The notes under the pieces are model-generated. The model searched no databases, was not told where the DNA came from, and saw only the letters and a program-made list of their open reading frames with translations. From Catenovulum sediminis (lineage in GTDB: Bacteria; Pseudomonadota; Gammaproteobacteria; Enterobacterales; Alteromonadaceae): a stretch of 64,000 bases of DNA. This document shows, piece after piece, positions 1 through 8,078 of this stretch. Position 1 is the first letter of the stretch; every line of letters begins with the position of its first letter. Position numbers and translations under genes: made by a program. The stretch is taken from the NCBI RefSeq assembly GCF_007289895.1, contig NZ_CP041661.1, forward strand, positions 434,001 to 498,000, in the 5' to 3' direction.

Positions 1-25
1 ATAGCAAAGTGAGCGTCAAAAAGCC

Positions 26-391
26 CTAAAAAACAGCCTCATAATGAAGTTTTTTATGGCCTTGCATAGCACTAATATCATAGCCATCGAGTAACCAATT
101 TATCTGCTGTCCGGTTAAAGTTATCATCTCTTCATTGTTGCGTGGCCACTGGAATTTTTCTTCGGCTAAACTCTTGTAATAGAGCACGAAACCGTTGTTT
201 TCCCAAAAGAGGCACTTTATTTTATTACGCTGGCGATTGGTGAAGGCGTATAAGTGACCTTCAAATGGATTGTGGCCAAGCTCACATTCAATAATGGCAG
301 ATAACCCGCGAAAGGATTTTCTAAAATCAACGGGCTGACAATAAAGGTAGACTTGTGTCAGTGAGATGTTGGGGCGCATCACTTGGTTCAT
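26..391 (-). CDS. tnpB: IS66 family accessory protein TnpB
   Basis: This is a 121-aa protein of the IS66 Orf2/TnpB family, an accessory protein needed for transposition of IS66 elements but without a DDE catalytic core. The family signature is clear: YLYCQPVDFRKSFRGL near the N-terminus (about residues 16-31), followed by a conserved core with NRQRNKIKCLFWENNGFVLY. Its start overlaps the end of tnpA by 4 bases (388-391), typical of translational coupling in these elements. The length is normal for the family (about 110-120 aa) and no damage is visible. Confidence 0.93.
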   Translation of the reverse strand: MNQVMRPNISLTQVYLYCQPVDFRKSFRGLSAIIECELGHNPFEGHLYAFTNRQRNKIKCLFWENNGFVLYYKSLAEEKFQWPRNNEEMITLTGQQINWLLDGYDISAMQGHKKLHYEAVF

Positions 392-696
392 GACAACACC
401 TGGGCCAACTGTTTAACCAGCTCAAGGTTTTGGTGTGTAATACCACTGACCTTGAGGCCGTTATTCAGATGAACGCTCAGTGGTTGACTGGTTGTATAGC
501 TTTCCATGACTTGGACACGAGCAAATCCGTTGGTCACGGAATTAACATGGCTGGGTAAGTTAGCCAATTTATGCTTATGATAGCTTAAGCCGTTTTGACA
601 TAAATTATGCTGACGACAATAAGCCGCTTGAGTAAGCCCTGATGCTTGCCATTGTTCGATATGTGTTTGCCAGTATTCTTGTTTAGCGGTGAGCAT
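388..696 (-). CDS. tnpA: IS66 family accessory protein TnpA
   Basis: This 102-aa protein is the first gene of the IS66 element. The N-terminal part (residues 6-30, with W..HI..WQASGLTQAAYCR) is the helix-turn-helix-like segment typical of IS66 TnpA proteins, which are thought to bind the element ends. The C-terminal half is less conserved, as usual. It starts about 80 bases inside the element end at 778. The gene looks intact. Confidence 0.88.
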   Translation of the reverse strand: MLTAKQEYWQTHIEQWQASGLTQAAYCRQHNLCQNGLSYHKHKLANLPSHVNSVTNGFARVQVMESYTTSQPLSVHLNNGLKVSGITHQNLELVKQLAQVLS

Positions 697-810
697 GTTA
701 TTTCCTCGCGTGAATGATGAGGAAATTATGCGGCTCTGAGATCTCGAAAGTAAGAACGTTAGTTCATTAGGCGCTTACTATAAAAATGACCAGAAAAACA
801 AAAGTTATAG

Positions 811-945
811 TTAGCGAAAATACAACACCATTATCCAACCTGTGGCACAGAGTATAAATCTTACAACACGCCTTATGTCGGAGACGTTGAAAAAGCTAAA
901 AAGTTGCTAAGTGAACTGGAGGATTGGTTGTGGCTGAGCAATTAA
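811..945 (+). pseudogene. 3' fragment of an unidentified gene, possibly a lost toxin
   Basis: An open frame of 44 codons runs from just after a stop at 808-810 to a stop at 943-945, without a good start codon. The predicted end reads like real protein, with a helical Lys/Glu/Leu-rich tail (VEKAKKLLSELEDWL). It overlaps the likely start of the antitoxin gene (930) by 16 bases, the arrangement seen when a toxin gene precedes its HI1420-type antidote. The upstream part would have been lost near the IS66 end at 778. I do not recognise the family; calling it the cognate toxin rests on position only. Confidence 0.3.
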
Positions 946-1238
946 CGGAATTTAATCCATTTGAATTTATGGAAACTCAAGAAGAAATCAACCAATTTCT
1001 ATTAGAGTGTTACCAAGATGATGACCCAAACACGTTTGTAACTGCACTTGGGCAATTAGTTAAACTACATGGTGTTACTAGCGTTGCTGAAAAGGCGGGT
1101 TTAAATCGAGACAGTATGTACAAAACCTTTAATGGTAAAACTCAACCAAAAAATGGGGAATTTATTAGTAATCAATCAGTTATAGACTGGCTAAATGGTT
1201 GGGGTGCAGAGCAGGAGAAACCATGCCCAGAGAAGTGA
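930..1238 (+). pseudogene. HI1420/HigA-like antidote protein, 3' end frameshifted
   Basis: The protein matches the 'addiction module antidote' family (HI1420 type): FNPFEFMETQEEINQFL, then a helix-turn-helix region ending GLNRDSMYKTFNG. GTG at 930 is preferred over TTG at 924 because a GGAGG-type ribosome site (917-922) lies 7 bases before it. The family normally ends with PKF-x-TLLKVI-x-AL. Here that ending is lost from the frame after NGKTQPK, but removing one A from the A6 run at 1148-1153 restores PKMGNLLVINQL followed by a stop at 1183-1185. The simplest reading is a one-base homopolymer insertion, real or a sequencing error, replacing the end by an unrelated tail to 1238. Confidence 0.7.
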
Positions 1239-1306
1239 TCTGGTTACCGGATGCAGTAAAAGACGTAATGCGTTTACGACAGTTTATCCATCGTGCCATG
1301 AAGTAA
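1223..1306 (+). pseudogene. ParE/RelE-like toxin, truncated after 27 codons
   Basis: A short frame starts with ATG at 1223, has an AGGAG ribosome site at 1213-1217, and reads MPREVIWLPDAVKDVMRLRQ before ending at 1304-1306. The beginning closely follows the N-terminus of ParE-family toxins (MPR-x-IW-x-P-x-A-x-x-D-x-x-RLR-x-F). A full ParE is 90-100 aa, so more than two thirds is missing. The frame stops where the palindrome and repeats of the transposon end begin (1309 onward), so insertion of the Tn7-like element is the likely cause. The missing 3' part was not found elsewhere in the window. Confidence 0.55.
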
Positions 1307-1308
1307 AT

Positions 1309-1327
1309 CTGTCTAATATTTAGACAG
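1309..1327. repeat. 19-bp perfect palindrome at possible transposon edge
   Basis: The sequence ctgtctaa-tat-ttagacag is a perfect inverted repeat with 8-bp arms and a 3-base centre. It starts 3 bases after the stop of the truncated ParE frame. The left arm contains TGTC, and Tn7/Tn5053-type elements start with TGT, so position 1310 is one candidate for the outer end. It is not followed by a T-run, so it is not an ordinary terminator. Confidence 0.4.
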
Positions 1328-1349
1328 AAGAATAAAGCTCTAGGGACTG

Positions 1350-1424
1350 ATATTTGACTAATTTTCTTCATTTCAATGGGAAGTAAATTAGTCAAATATT
1401 GATCTTGTGAAGTAATTTAATCAA
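1350..1424. repeat. Three 17-bp repeats, likely transposase binding sites
   Basis: Three related 17-mers lie here: 1354-1370 (TTGACTAATTTTCTTCA, plus strand), 1379-1395 (minus strand, TTGACTAATTTACTTCC) and 1408-1424 (minus strand, TTGATTAAATTACTTCA). The first two also form a perfect 15-bp inverted repeat (1350-1364 and 1385-1399). Multiple short repeats just inside the end and upstream of the transposase gene are what TnsB/TniA proteins bind in Tn7- and Tn5053-like elements. The mixed orientation is unusual for one Tn7 end. I found no matching copies downstream of tniQ. Confidence 0.5.
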
Positions 1425-1637
1425 TTATTGCTTGTTACAAGCGTGCTTTAACCTGGTTTTAGCATGATCAAGCGAATAGGGCGCTATGTAACAAAAGTAT
1501 TGTTTCCAGCTGGATATAACAGCAGGTTGAAGCAGCTCTCATATATTAAAGTAAAATCTACATATCTTTAAGCTTAAAAAATTGACATATCGAAAGATTC
1601 GACTTTACTCATGTAGGAGTGTTCAAATTCGGGTGGG

Positions 1638-3563
1638 ATGATGCCGCGTAGCAAATTCTTTAGACAACAGCTACCAGATAAGTATCAAGACATAAACTAT
1701 TGGCCGTATCCGGCAATTGACAATGGTAGATTTAGTGACGCGCAATTATCAACTTTCAATATGAAAGCACAAGCAGTATCCATGTATTTTCGTGATGTGC
1801 CACTCGCAGATATTAAATCTTCCACAGGTATTGAAAACGCATATGTTGTGAGGTTGGTCAAGAAGTGCTTACAAGTTGATGACGACGGCAACATATATGG
1901 ATTTTGTGCACTATTACCATACTTTAGGGTAAAAAAATATCGACGGCAATCGACTACAAATATACAACCGCTAGTTTGTCGAGGTCTCAGCGGTGCTTTT
2001 ACTAAACTATTATCTAATTATCCCGACATAGCTGAATTAGTAGATGAGCTTGTATTCAGGAATGTTACCAAAAAAAATTTGAGTAAGAAATGCTTGAGCA
2101 ATCGAGAAATTCATCTCAAGTTCATTGCGAAATGTAGAGAACTTGGGTTAGATAATGGGCTTCAATATCCGTTTAATACTATATCACTTGGCTACCGTTC
2201 TCTATGTAGCTACATACTATCAATAAAGTGCAACTCAAGCACTCCCAATCTTTACAAGCTAGTTGGCAAGTCAGCGAAGCAAAAACTAGCAATTACAGAC
2301 GGTACAGGTAGGAAGCAACTAATGTTACTCGATAGTGTAGAGTGTGACGCACACTTAATTGATGCAATATTTTGTGTATTAGTTCCCAATCCCTTCGGTG
2401 GAGTTGAGCCTTATATCTGTAAAAGACTTTGGCTAATAACCATAGAGGACATTTGCTCACGCGCAATACTCGGATATCACTTATCTCTAAATCAAGAAGT
2501 AACGTCTAGTGACGTCCTGAAATGCATTAAACATGCATTGACGCCTTGGCAAAAACTCGAGGGAAAATATCAAGGGTATTCCCAAAACGCGGGATTTCCT
2601 TCTGCGCTCTCCCAGTGTTACGCAGGGCTTTGTTGGAAAGAATTTAAAGTGGATGGAGCACTAGCAAACACATGTGCAACAACTGCAAACAAGTTACACC
2701 GATTGATGGGTATAACTCCTAAGGTTGGAAAACGTCACAATAAAGATGATCGCCCGTTTGTGGAGAGATTTTTTTTAACACTTGAACAAACCAGCTTTCA
2801 TAAGTTGCCTAATACAACCGGCTCCAAAACAAGCGACCCGTTGCGAAACCTACCAGAAAAAGCAGCGATAAAGTATTATATACAAGTGGATGACTTAAAT
2901 TATTTAATCGACACAATCATTGCAGGTTATAACGCAAGTGAACACCAAGGTATTGGGATGCGCACGCCATTGGAATATTTTCAATTTTTGATGGAGTCTG
3001 CAAATAAACTTCCGGAAAAAGTTCCAGAAAACTATGGAACTGTGTTAAGCACACAATCTCAGGAAGTTACCGTAAAAGGTAATTTAAATAAGGGGGTACG
3101 CCCATATATAAACTTTTGTTACACTAAATATCATTCAGATGTCCTAAGAAGCTCATATAAATTTTTAAACAAAAAGATCACAATCGAATTTGACGAAGAA
3201 GATTTGAGAGTCGTCTCGGCCTACCATAATGGAGAACCTATTGGGAAACTGAAAGCTAGCTTTCCTTGGAACAACGTACCACATTCAATAACCCTGCGTA
3301 AGGCTATTTACTCATTAATAAAACAAAAAAAAATCATTCTAGGAAATAATACTAACCCAATCGAAGAATATTTGAAATACATTGAAAAAACATCTAAACA
3401 GACTCTCATCGAAAACAACAATTATTTGCAAGCCCGCCGTTATTCAGAATTATATGTAAATGAACTCACAAACACAAAACAAGCACATGATCAGCTGATA
3501 AAACATAATACCAAAACACTCGATAAAATCGAACCCAATAAACCGTTGCCCCCCCCAAAATAG
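1638..3563 (+). CDS. TnsB/TniA-type DDE transposase
   Basis: This 641-aa protein is an integrase-fold transposase of the TnsB/TniA group, which cuts and joins the transposon ends. The N-terminal 200 residues are the expected DNA-binding helical part. The catalytic core is recognisable from LDSVECD (about 231-237; D232 or D237 as first acidic residue), through the typical strand LITIEDICSRAILGYHLS (266-283), a second Asp in FKVDGA (D339) and the Glu in RPFVERFF (E376), giving a DD(36)E spacing. A C-terminal beta-rich region and a Lys/Asn-rich tail (which may contact the ATPase) follow. It lies 16 bases upstream of the ATPase gene. It appears complete; the start could be either of two adjacent ATGs (1638 or 1641). 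Confidence 0.88.
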   Translation: MMPRSKFFRQQLPDKYQDINYWPYPAIDNGRFSDAQLSTFNMKAQAVSMYFRDVPLADIKSSTGIENAYVVRLVKKCLQVDDDGNIYGFCALLPYFRVKKYRRQSTTNIQPLVCRGLSGAFTKLLSNYPDIAELVDELVFRNVTKKNLSKKCLSNREIHLKFIAKCRELGLDNGLQYPFNTISLGYRSLCSYILSIKCNSSTPNLYKLVGKSAKQKLAITDGTGRKQLMLLDSVECDAHLIDAIFCVLVPNPFGGVEPYICKRLWLITIEDICSRAILGYHLSLNQEVTSSDVLKCIKHALTPWQKLEGKYQGYSQNAGFPSALSQCYAGLCWKEFKVDGALANTCATTANKLHRLMGITPKVGKRHNKDDRPFVERFFLTLEQTSFHKLPNTTGSKTSDPLRNLPEKAAIKYYIQVDDLNYLIDTIIAGYNASEHQGIGMRTPLEYFQFLMESANKLPEKVPENYGTVLSTQSQEVTVKGNLNKGVRPYINFCYTKYHSDVLRSSYKFLNKKITIEFDEEDLRVVSAYHNGEPIGKLKASFPWNNVPHSITLRKAIYSLIKQKKIILGNNTNPIEEYLKYIEKTSKQTLIENNNYLQARRYSELYVNELTNTKQAHDQLIKHNTKTLDKIEPNKPLPPPK

Positions 3564-3579
3564 CTAGGTTTAAATAACA

Positions 3580-4536
3580 ATGAATCAACATATACACCCA
3601 ATCTTGCGAGACGATTACGCAATTTTTACTGTTGAAACTGAAAATTTTCTACATCAGTTGTCAATTTGGGTAAATAACATGGTGCCGGGTGCTTATGTGT
3701 ATGGAATCCCTAGAGTTGGTAAATCACGTGCCATGAAATATTGGCTAGTCAATCACTTCAACAACTCAACAGGACAAAAAGTCAAAGTATTTCGTTTAAT
3801 CAAAAAAAATAGCGCAGCGTTATCAGAAAACGGATTTTTGGATGAGATCATTGTTGCGCTTAAAGGACAGTACGTAAAAATATCAAATACCAATTCAAAG
3901 GCAAAAAGATACGACCTGGTTTATAACCACATGGCAACTGAATTAAGAAACTTAAAATCTGTACAAGCTTTATTTGTTATTGATGAAGCTCAAAACCTAA
4001 AAGACAATGAGTTTAAATGGCTAACCAACATACAGAATATGCTTGATGATTTCGGTTGTAGACTGACTTATGTGCTAGTTGGAACAGAAGAATTGAATGC
4101 TCTAAAAACTATGTATTGCTCAGCAAACGAGACACATATTATCGGCCGCTTTCTATTGTATGACTATAGGTTTAGTGGTGTGAGGACATTGGAGGAATTG
4201 GAATATATCTTTACAAATTATGATGAGTATAGTGAGTGGCCCATTAATTCAAAGATATCTTATACTGAACACTTCTTCACCGCTGCATTTAAGCGAGGAT
4301 TCAGGTTAAAAGATTACGCGGAACTATTTTGGCAAGAATATCAGGATATTTATGCGCAAATTAATACTGTAAAAAAGCTTGAAGTATCAATGGAGCATAT
4401 TGGTAAAGCAATTAACTATCTTTTTAGAACATACCAAGCACAAAACGCTGAATCAGTAGTTTTCAACTCTAAACAAGTTAAAGAAGCGATTCAACACACC
4501 CAATTCTATTCATATATGTCCACTATGTTTAGGTAA
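3580..4536 (+). CDS. TnsC/TniB-type AAA+ ATPase
   Basis: This 318-aa protein is the ATP-dependent regulator that links the target-selection protein to the transposase. A Walker A motif (GIPRVGKS, residues 42-49) and a Walker B motif (LFVIDEAQ, 131-138) are present with normal spacing for AAA+ transposition regulators. A plausible sensor-1 segment (TYVLVGTEEL) follows about 30 residues later, then an arginine-containing segment (IIGRFLLYDYRF). Its position between a DDE transposase and TniQ is diagnostic. No truncation is visible. Confidence 0.9.
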   Translation: MNQHIHPILRDDYAIFTVETENFLHQLSIWVNNMVPGAYVYGIPRVGKSRAMKYWLVNHFNNSTGQKVKVFRLIKKNSAALSENGFLDEIIVALKGQYVKISNTNSKAKRYDLVYNHMATELRNLKSVQALFVIDEAQNLKDNEFKWLTNIQNMLDDFGCRLTYVLVGTEELNALKTMYCSANETHIIGRFLLYDYRFSGVRTLEELEYIFTNYDEYSEWPINSKISYTEHFFTAAFKRGFRLKDYAELFWQEYQDIYAQINTVKKLEVSMEHIGKAINYLFRTYQAQNAESVVFNSKQVKEAIQHTQFYSYMSTMFR

Positions 4537-4554
4537 ATCCTGTGGTAAAGAATA

Positions 4555-5952
4555 ATGAAAACTAATGTTCGTTACAATTACGCGATCCCCAAGAGGTTTG
4601 TATGGTGCGAAAAATTTGTTAGATCAGAAGAATCACTTTGGTCCATATTAAACCGCTTCATTTACATAAACTTACCCTCGTTAGAGGAATGGAAGCAGCT
4701 TATAGGCAGAGATATTCCCCGTATGCGTCAAATAAATCCGATATTGCTTCCAGATCCTCAAGACTCAATGTATTTAACATTATTATCATCAATACTAATG
4801 GTTAAAGAACTTCCATCTCGTGCTATTAGAGAAATCGAAGGGCCCTTAACTATCACAAAGAAGAAAACACTCAGATTTTGTCCTATCTGTTTACAGCACA
4901 GTTACCATTCAATTTATTTCCAACTATTAAACAACAATCAGTGCCCAATACACAATGTCGACCTAGAATGTCACTGTCCAACTTGTGGGTCAACTATTGA
5001 AACAACTATAAATTTCAAAACAATCAATCATGGTTATGGATGCTCAAAATGTGGTTCTCTACTTTGTATACCCCAGAAAATGCTTGAGCCGACTAAAATG
5101 TTCGAGCGATATAGCTTCGAGCATTACGAAATACTCAAAAACAGAGTGCAATTTTTGAAAGCTAGAAAATCAACATTAGTTCTAATACCAGATGCGTATT
5201 TAAATCACACAAGAGACATAGAAAAGGTAGAAGCATTGGTTCACTACTATTCAAAAGGTATCGAGCAACCACTAGTCATTAATAATTCATTTGACTATTG
5301 TTACCGGCAAAAAGTCTCAGACAATAAACCTAAAATTTTAGTTCAAAGTTTACTCAGATCTTGGAGTAAATTATTTCACTCACGGCGAAAGTGGTTTTAT
5401 CAAATAAGCGGTTTAGAACTTTCAAAGGACCTATTGATAAGGTCTAAAACACTATTTGAGCAGCAGATTGTACATTACCTTGATATTGAAAAGCTACATC
5501 TTTCATCCGATGGGGGATTAGTCTGGATCCCGAGAAATGAAAGGGTACACTGTAGGCCTTTTGACTATGTAATTCCAAGTTATCGTATCTTGGTGTTTGA
5601 GTTACGTAACCACACCTATAAAAAATCTTATCATGGTTACGTGAAACGTATGTCCGTTTTATATGCGTTATTCGGATATGCTGCAGAGACTATTGTCTGG
5701 CAACATATGATCGATAAACATGGTGACCTACCGTTTCCATTGCAGATAGGTTTACAGGGTTGGTATATCCCCCGAGTTTATTTAAAAATAAACCCAACAG
5801 GCAAAGCAATCGTTAACGTGCGCTTTTTATACGACAAAATATCTACTCTAGAAATTGAAAAAAATTATTTTGAAGCCAAAAAACGCTCTGTAAAAATAAA
5901 ATCCTGTTTCGACAGAAGGCTCGTTCGAAGCAGAAATACTACCAGTAAATAG
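4555..5952 (+). CDS. TniQ/TnsD-family target-selection protein
   Basis: This 465-aa protein carries the TniQ signature: an N-terminal part with SEESLWSILNRF (about residues 24-35), then a double zinc-ribbon with RFCPICL...H...CPIHNVDLECHCPTCG...GCSKCGSLL (about 106-170), where four Cys/His clusters bind metal. TniQ/TnsD proteins recognise the insertion target and recruit the ATPase. The length lies between short TniQ (about 300-400 aa) and TnsD (about 500 aa). The gene begins 18 bases after the ATPase gene, so the three are probably co-transcribed. No CRISPR or cas gene is present nearby, so RNA-guided targeting is unlikely. Confidence 0.88.
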   Translation: MKTNVRYNYAIPKRFVWCEKFVRSEESLWSILNRFIYINLPSLEEWKQLIGRDIPRMRQINPILLPDPQDSMYLTLLSSILMVKELPSRAIREIEGPLTITKKKTLRFCPICLQHSYHSIYFQLLNNNQCPIHNVDLECHCPTCGSTIETTINFKTINHGYGCSKCGSLLCIPQKMLEPTKMFERYSFEHYEILKNRVQFLKARKSTLVLIPDAYLNHTRDIEKVEALVHYYSKGIEQPLVINNSFDYCYRQKVSDNKPKILVQSLLRSWSKLFHSRRKWFYQISGLELSKDLLIRSKTLFEQQIVHYLDIEKLHLSSDGGLVWIPRNERVHCRPFDYVIPSYRILVFELRNHTYKKSYHGYVKRMSVLYALFGYAAETIVWQHMIDKHGDLPFPLQIGLQGWYIPRVYLKINPTGKAIVNVRFLYDKISTLEIEKNYFEAKKRSVKIKSCFDRRLVRSRNTTSK

Positions 5953-5976
5953 ATAACCACAATCTTAGATTTTTTT

Positions 5977-6531
5977 TCAACCTGAACATGCGTCTATATA
6001 TTTTTTGGCAGCTCTAACATACCGCAATACATCACCCAAGGCTCTGTGAGTTGGCTGGCTCTCGTTTAGATAATCTTGAAAAAGTATCGAGTTTTTTGAT
6101 CCTATTACTTGATACCAGTATCGAATATCAGTCAATGTAAACTTTGGCGGGATCTGAGCTGAAGTAAATAACAAATTTAACCACGCACCATCGTATAAAA
6201 CCGAATCACACATAACCAATTTTCCAGACAAATCTGAGTTTAATCGTATCGCGGCATCCCTGATAGAAAGCCCGAATTCAAGATCCGACGGCAAGATCTT
6301 ATGAATTACTTCCGACTCAACCGACCAACGCTTAGCGATAGACCATTCAGCGCAAGGGCAAATTAAAAAACTATCAAATCGACCGTTCTGATCTCCCCAT
6401 GCAATTTCAATCGGATACCCGTTTTTCAGTGCTGAAGCTTCACAATCTAAAAAGCAAAAAGGTGTGTCATTGTCAAATTTTGGATTTAAGTCAATAATTG
6501 TGTGGATATAATGATCTCCTGTGAATAGCCT
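5977..6531 (-). CDS. DEDDh 3'-5' exonuclease-like protein, start codon unclear
   Basis: The first in-frame ATG (6294) would give only 105 aa and would cut off the first catalytic motif. The frame is open upstream to a stop at 6532-6534 and includes FCFLDCEAS followed by GYPIEIAWG, a textbook ExoI motif (D-x-E), then an ExoII-like MCDSVLYDGAWLNLLF, and HRALGDVLRY as ExoIII (H...D). This fits small DEDDh exonucleases of the DnaQ/RNase T group. No ATG, GTG or TTG precedes ExoI. An AGGAG (about 6516-6520) sits 8 bases before an ATC codon (6507-6505), so a rare start codon or loss of the original 5' end are both possible. The gene converges on tniQ with a 24-bp gap. Confidence 0.6.
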   Translation of the reverse strand, partial: RLFTGDHYIHTIIDLNPKFDNDTPFCFLDCEASALKNGYPIEIAWGDQNGRFDSFLICPCAEWSIAKRWSVESEVIHKILPSDLEFGLSIRDAAIRLNSDLSGKLVMCDSVLYDGAWLNLLFTSAQIPPKFTLTDIRYWYQVIGSKNSILFQDYLNESQPTHRALGDVLRYVRAAKKYIDACSG

Positions 6532-6647
6532 TTACTATTAGCTAACAATCCCCTCAATATCGTGGTTTATATGCAGGGACAGCCTTTGAATACAATCTGA
6601 GATTTTCGTGGTTCATCACTGTTTAGTTGAAAAGTTAAACTATTTAG

Positions 6648-7871
6648 CTATACATTTCTAAATTTACCACTTTCAGCTCGCTTTTTGGCACTGCTTTGTA
6701 TATAAACTGAATCTGTGGTTGCCATGCTTGAGTGACCTAAATCCTCAGACACATCTTTCAAAGCTCGACCTCTTTCAATCTCCATGCTTGCACCTGTATG
6801 TCTTAACCAATGTGGTGAAACATCTTTATAGATTTGAGCATGTTTTTCGCCATATTTAGATTTTGCAATATCATACGTTGTATCCAGTACTTGATGAACT
6901 AATCGAGCTAATTGACGTCCACTCATGCCACCAACGCCGCGGATTTTTTCCACGATCGGTTGTTTCTCTTGACGCCCCGGGTAAGCGGGCAATCCACGCC
7001 ACAGGCGGTAACGTCCCAGATAAGGTAGAAAACTATCCGGTACTGAAATGTCGCGAATTTTTTTACCTTTACCAAATATTTTTAACCACCAGTTTTTATC
7101 ATCATCTTGCCAAAAATGATTCATAGTTGGGATCCAATCGTCGCGCTCTGCAAGCTCTGAAATTCGCAAAAACATGGTTTTCATTGCCGCAATCAAGAAT
7201 AAGTTTCTCTCATATATCGCATCATCTGATGCCATACTTTCAGCTGTATGTAATAAAAATGCCCATTGAGCTTGATCAAGTCGTTTTGTTTCTTTTATCT
7301 GAGCATCTTTAACTAAACGCTTGCAGTCTTTTTTAGCTAACAACACAGGGTTGCCGAGTGAAATTTCATTCTCCATCAAATAGGTATAAAATCCACTGAT
7401 AGCGGCGAACATGGCACGTATGGACTGTTGTGAAGGTCTATATTTCTTTTTGTCGGCGTCTGCACCATCAGATATATACCGAAAAGGTTTCCACTGAGGA
7501 TTGATTTTAAAGAAGCCTGAAGTCAATATAAACTTATCCACGTTGGCTAAAGCTATCCAAGATTGTGGTGGTTTAAAGAAAAACTCAGAGTAATCGAGTA
7601 TGTCTGACTTACGGCAATCAATAAGCTGTTTCTGAGAAACTAAAAAGCACCACAGAAGCAATTTTTCAACATCAGAGCGAAAGCGAATGTATGTATGCTC
7701 AGACTTGTTGCGGCCGAGATAAATTAAATAGTCTTTTGCCCAATTCCAGTGCTGGCGATACCAGTCAGGATGACCATTAAAAAACTCAATTAATTGGGGA
7801 TAGTTTTTCCAATCGAATTCTTTAAGCTCTTGATAGGATGGAAACAAAGGAATAGCTTTTGGTATTGTCAT
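6648..7871 (-). CDS. Tyrosine recombinase/phage-type integrase
   Basis: This 407-aa protein has an N-terminal SAM-like core-binding domain (about 40-170) and a C-terminal catalytic domain with the expected residues: Arg in MKTMFLRISEL (R236), Lys in FGKGKKIR (about 270), H-x-x-R in SPHWLRHTG (H354, R357), His in LGHSS (H380) and the nucleophile Tyr in DSVYIQSS (Y390). It probably catalyses site-specific recombination, as an integrase of an island or a resolvase for the neighbouring transposon. It is not integron-type: it is longer and I see no IntI-specific insertion. It lies between the transposon module and the toxin/AbiE array. No att site could be identified by eye. Confidence 0.85.
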   Translation of the reverse strand: MTIPKAIPLFPSYQELKEFDWKNYPQLIEFFNGHPDWYRQHWNWAKDYLIYLGRNKSEHTYIRFRSDVEKLLLWCFLVSQKQLIDCRKSDILDYSEFFFKPPQSWIALANVDKFILTSGFFKINPQWKPFRYISDGADADKKKYRPSQQSIRAMFAAISGFYTYLMENEISLGNPVLLAKKDCKRLVKDAQIKETKRLDQAQWAFLLHTAESMASDDAIYERNLFLIAAMKTMFLRISELAERDDWIPTMNHFWQDDDKNWWLKIFGKGKKIRDISVPDSFLPYLGRYRLWRGLPAYPGRQEKQPIVEKIRGVGGMSGRQLARLVHQVLDTTYDIAKSKYGEKHAQIYKDVSPHWLRHTGASMEIERGRALKDVSEDLGHSSMATTDSVYIQSSAKKRAESGKFRNV

Positions 7872-8007
7872 GATGAGCTGAAAACAAAAAATACGATAAA
7901 CCTATTCTAAATTGACAAATCCACTATGTCCAATAATAAAGGTTATTGGTCATTTTATGGATGTATAGATAGTTACGATCGATATCTTTCCTGTGTCACA
8001 GTTTATC

Positions 8008-8057
8008 TTCAGATTTTAGGTGGGCATGCGTAATAACATATATAATCCATCTTCCCC
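8008..8057 (-). pseudogene. Short mosaic fragment of the toxin gene
   Basis: Positions 8008-8044 are identical over 37 bases to 22490-22526 in the mosaic toxin remnant. Read on the minus strand, the block joins a piece matching GEDG-x-IYV of the large toxins to a piece matching AHLKSE of the LamG region, which lie over 1 kb apart in the intact cassette at 24003-29135. The same non-toxin filler bases separate the two pieces in both places, so the fragments share one origin. It marks the downstream end of the AbiE cassette. Confidence 0.7.
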
Positions 8058-8078
8058 TTAGGCGGCGTTTCATTCAAT

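Larger units (their letters stand above)
1..778 (-). mobile_element. IS66-family insertion sequence, one end (rest outside window)
   Basis: Two adjacent minus-strand genes of IS66 type (tnpA then tnpB) end at the window edge, where the large tnpC transposase would be expected. The outer end can be placed at 778: read inward from there on the minus strand the sequence begins GTAAGCGCC, the usual start of IS66 inverted repeats. The following 8 bases (779-786, tataaaaa) would be the target duplication, but the other end is not visible. Its proteins differ clearly from those of the IS66 copy at 19552-22106, so these are two separate IS66 lineages. Confidence 0.85.
1306..1637. other. 332-bp gap: transposon end and transposase leader
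   Basis: Besides the palindrome and the three 17-bp repeats listed separately, this stretch has a TTGACA box at about 1582 that could be a -35 element for the transposase gene, with no convincing -10 box. A short palindrome (cttgt-t-acaag) lies around 1430-1441. No convincing coding frame was seen. The ribosome site before the transposase start is weak (gggtggg just before ATG 1638). Confidence 0.5.
1309..5952 (+). mobile_element. Tn7/Tn5053-like transposition module (right end not located)
   Basis: The module holds, in order and closely spaced, a DDE transposase, an AAA+ ATPase and a TniQ protein, the minimal TniA-TniB-TniQ set. No TnsA endonuclease is present, so replicative (cointegrate) transposition as in Tn5053 would be expected. 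The left end is probably at 1310 or 1349, interrupting a ParE-like gene. The right end was searched for between 5952 and 8080 using the 17-bp repeat and the missing ParE part, without success, so the coordinate given is only the end of tniQ. The minus-strand exonuclease and tyrosine recombinase after it may be cargo or flanking DNA. Confidence 0.65.

Noticed and set aside
1309-7871. CRISPR-associated transposon (CAST)
   Set aside because: A TniQ protein is present, but there is no cas gene, no CRISPR array and no TnsA in the window. TniQ is of ordinary length with standard zinc motifs.
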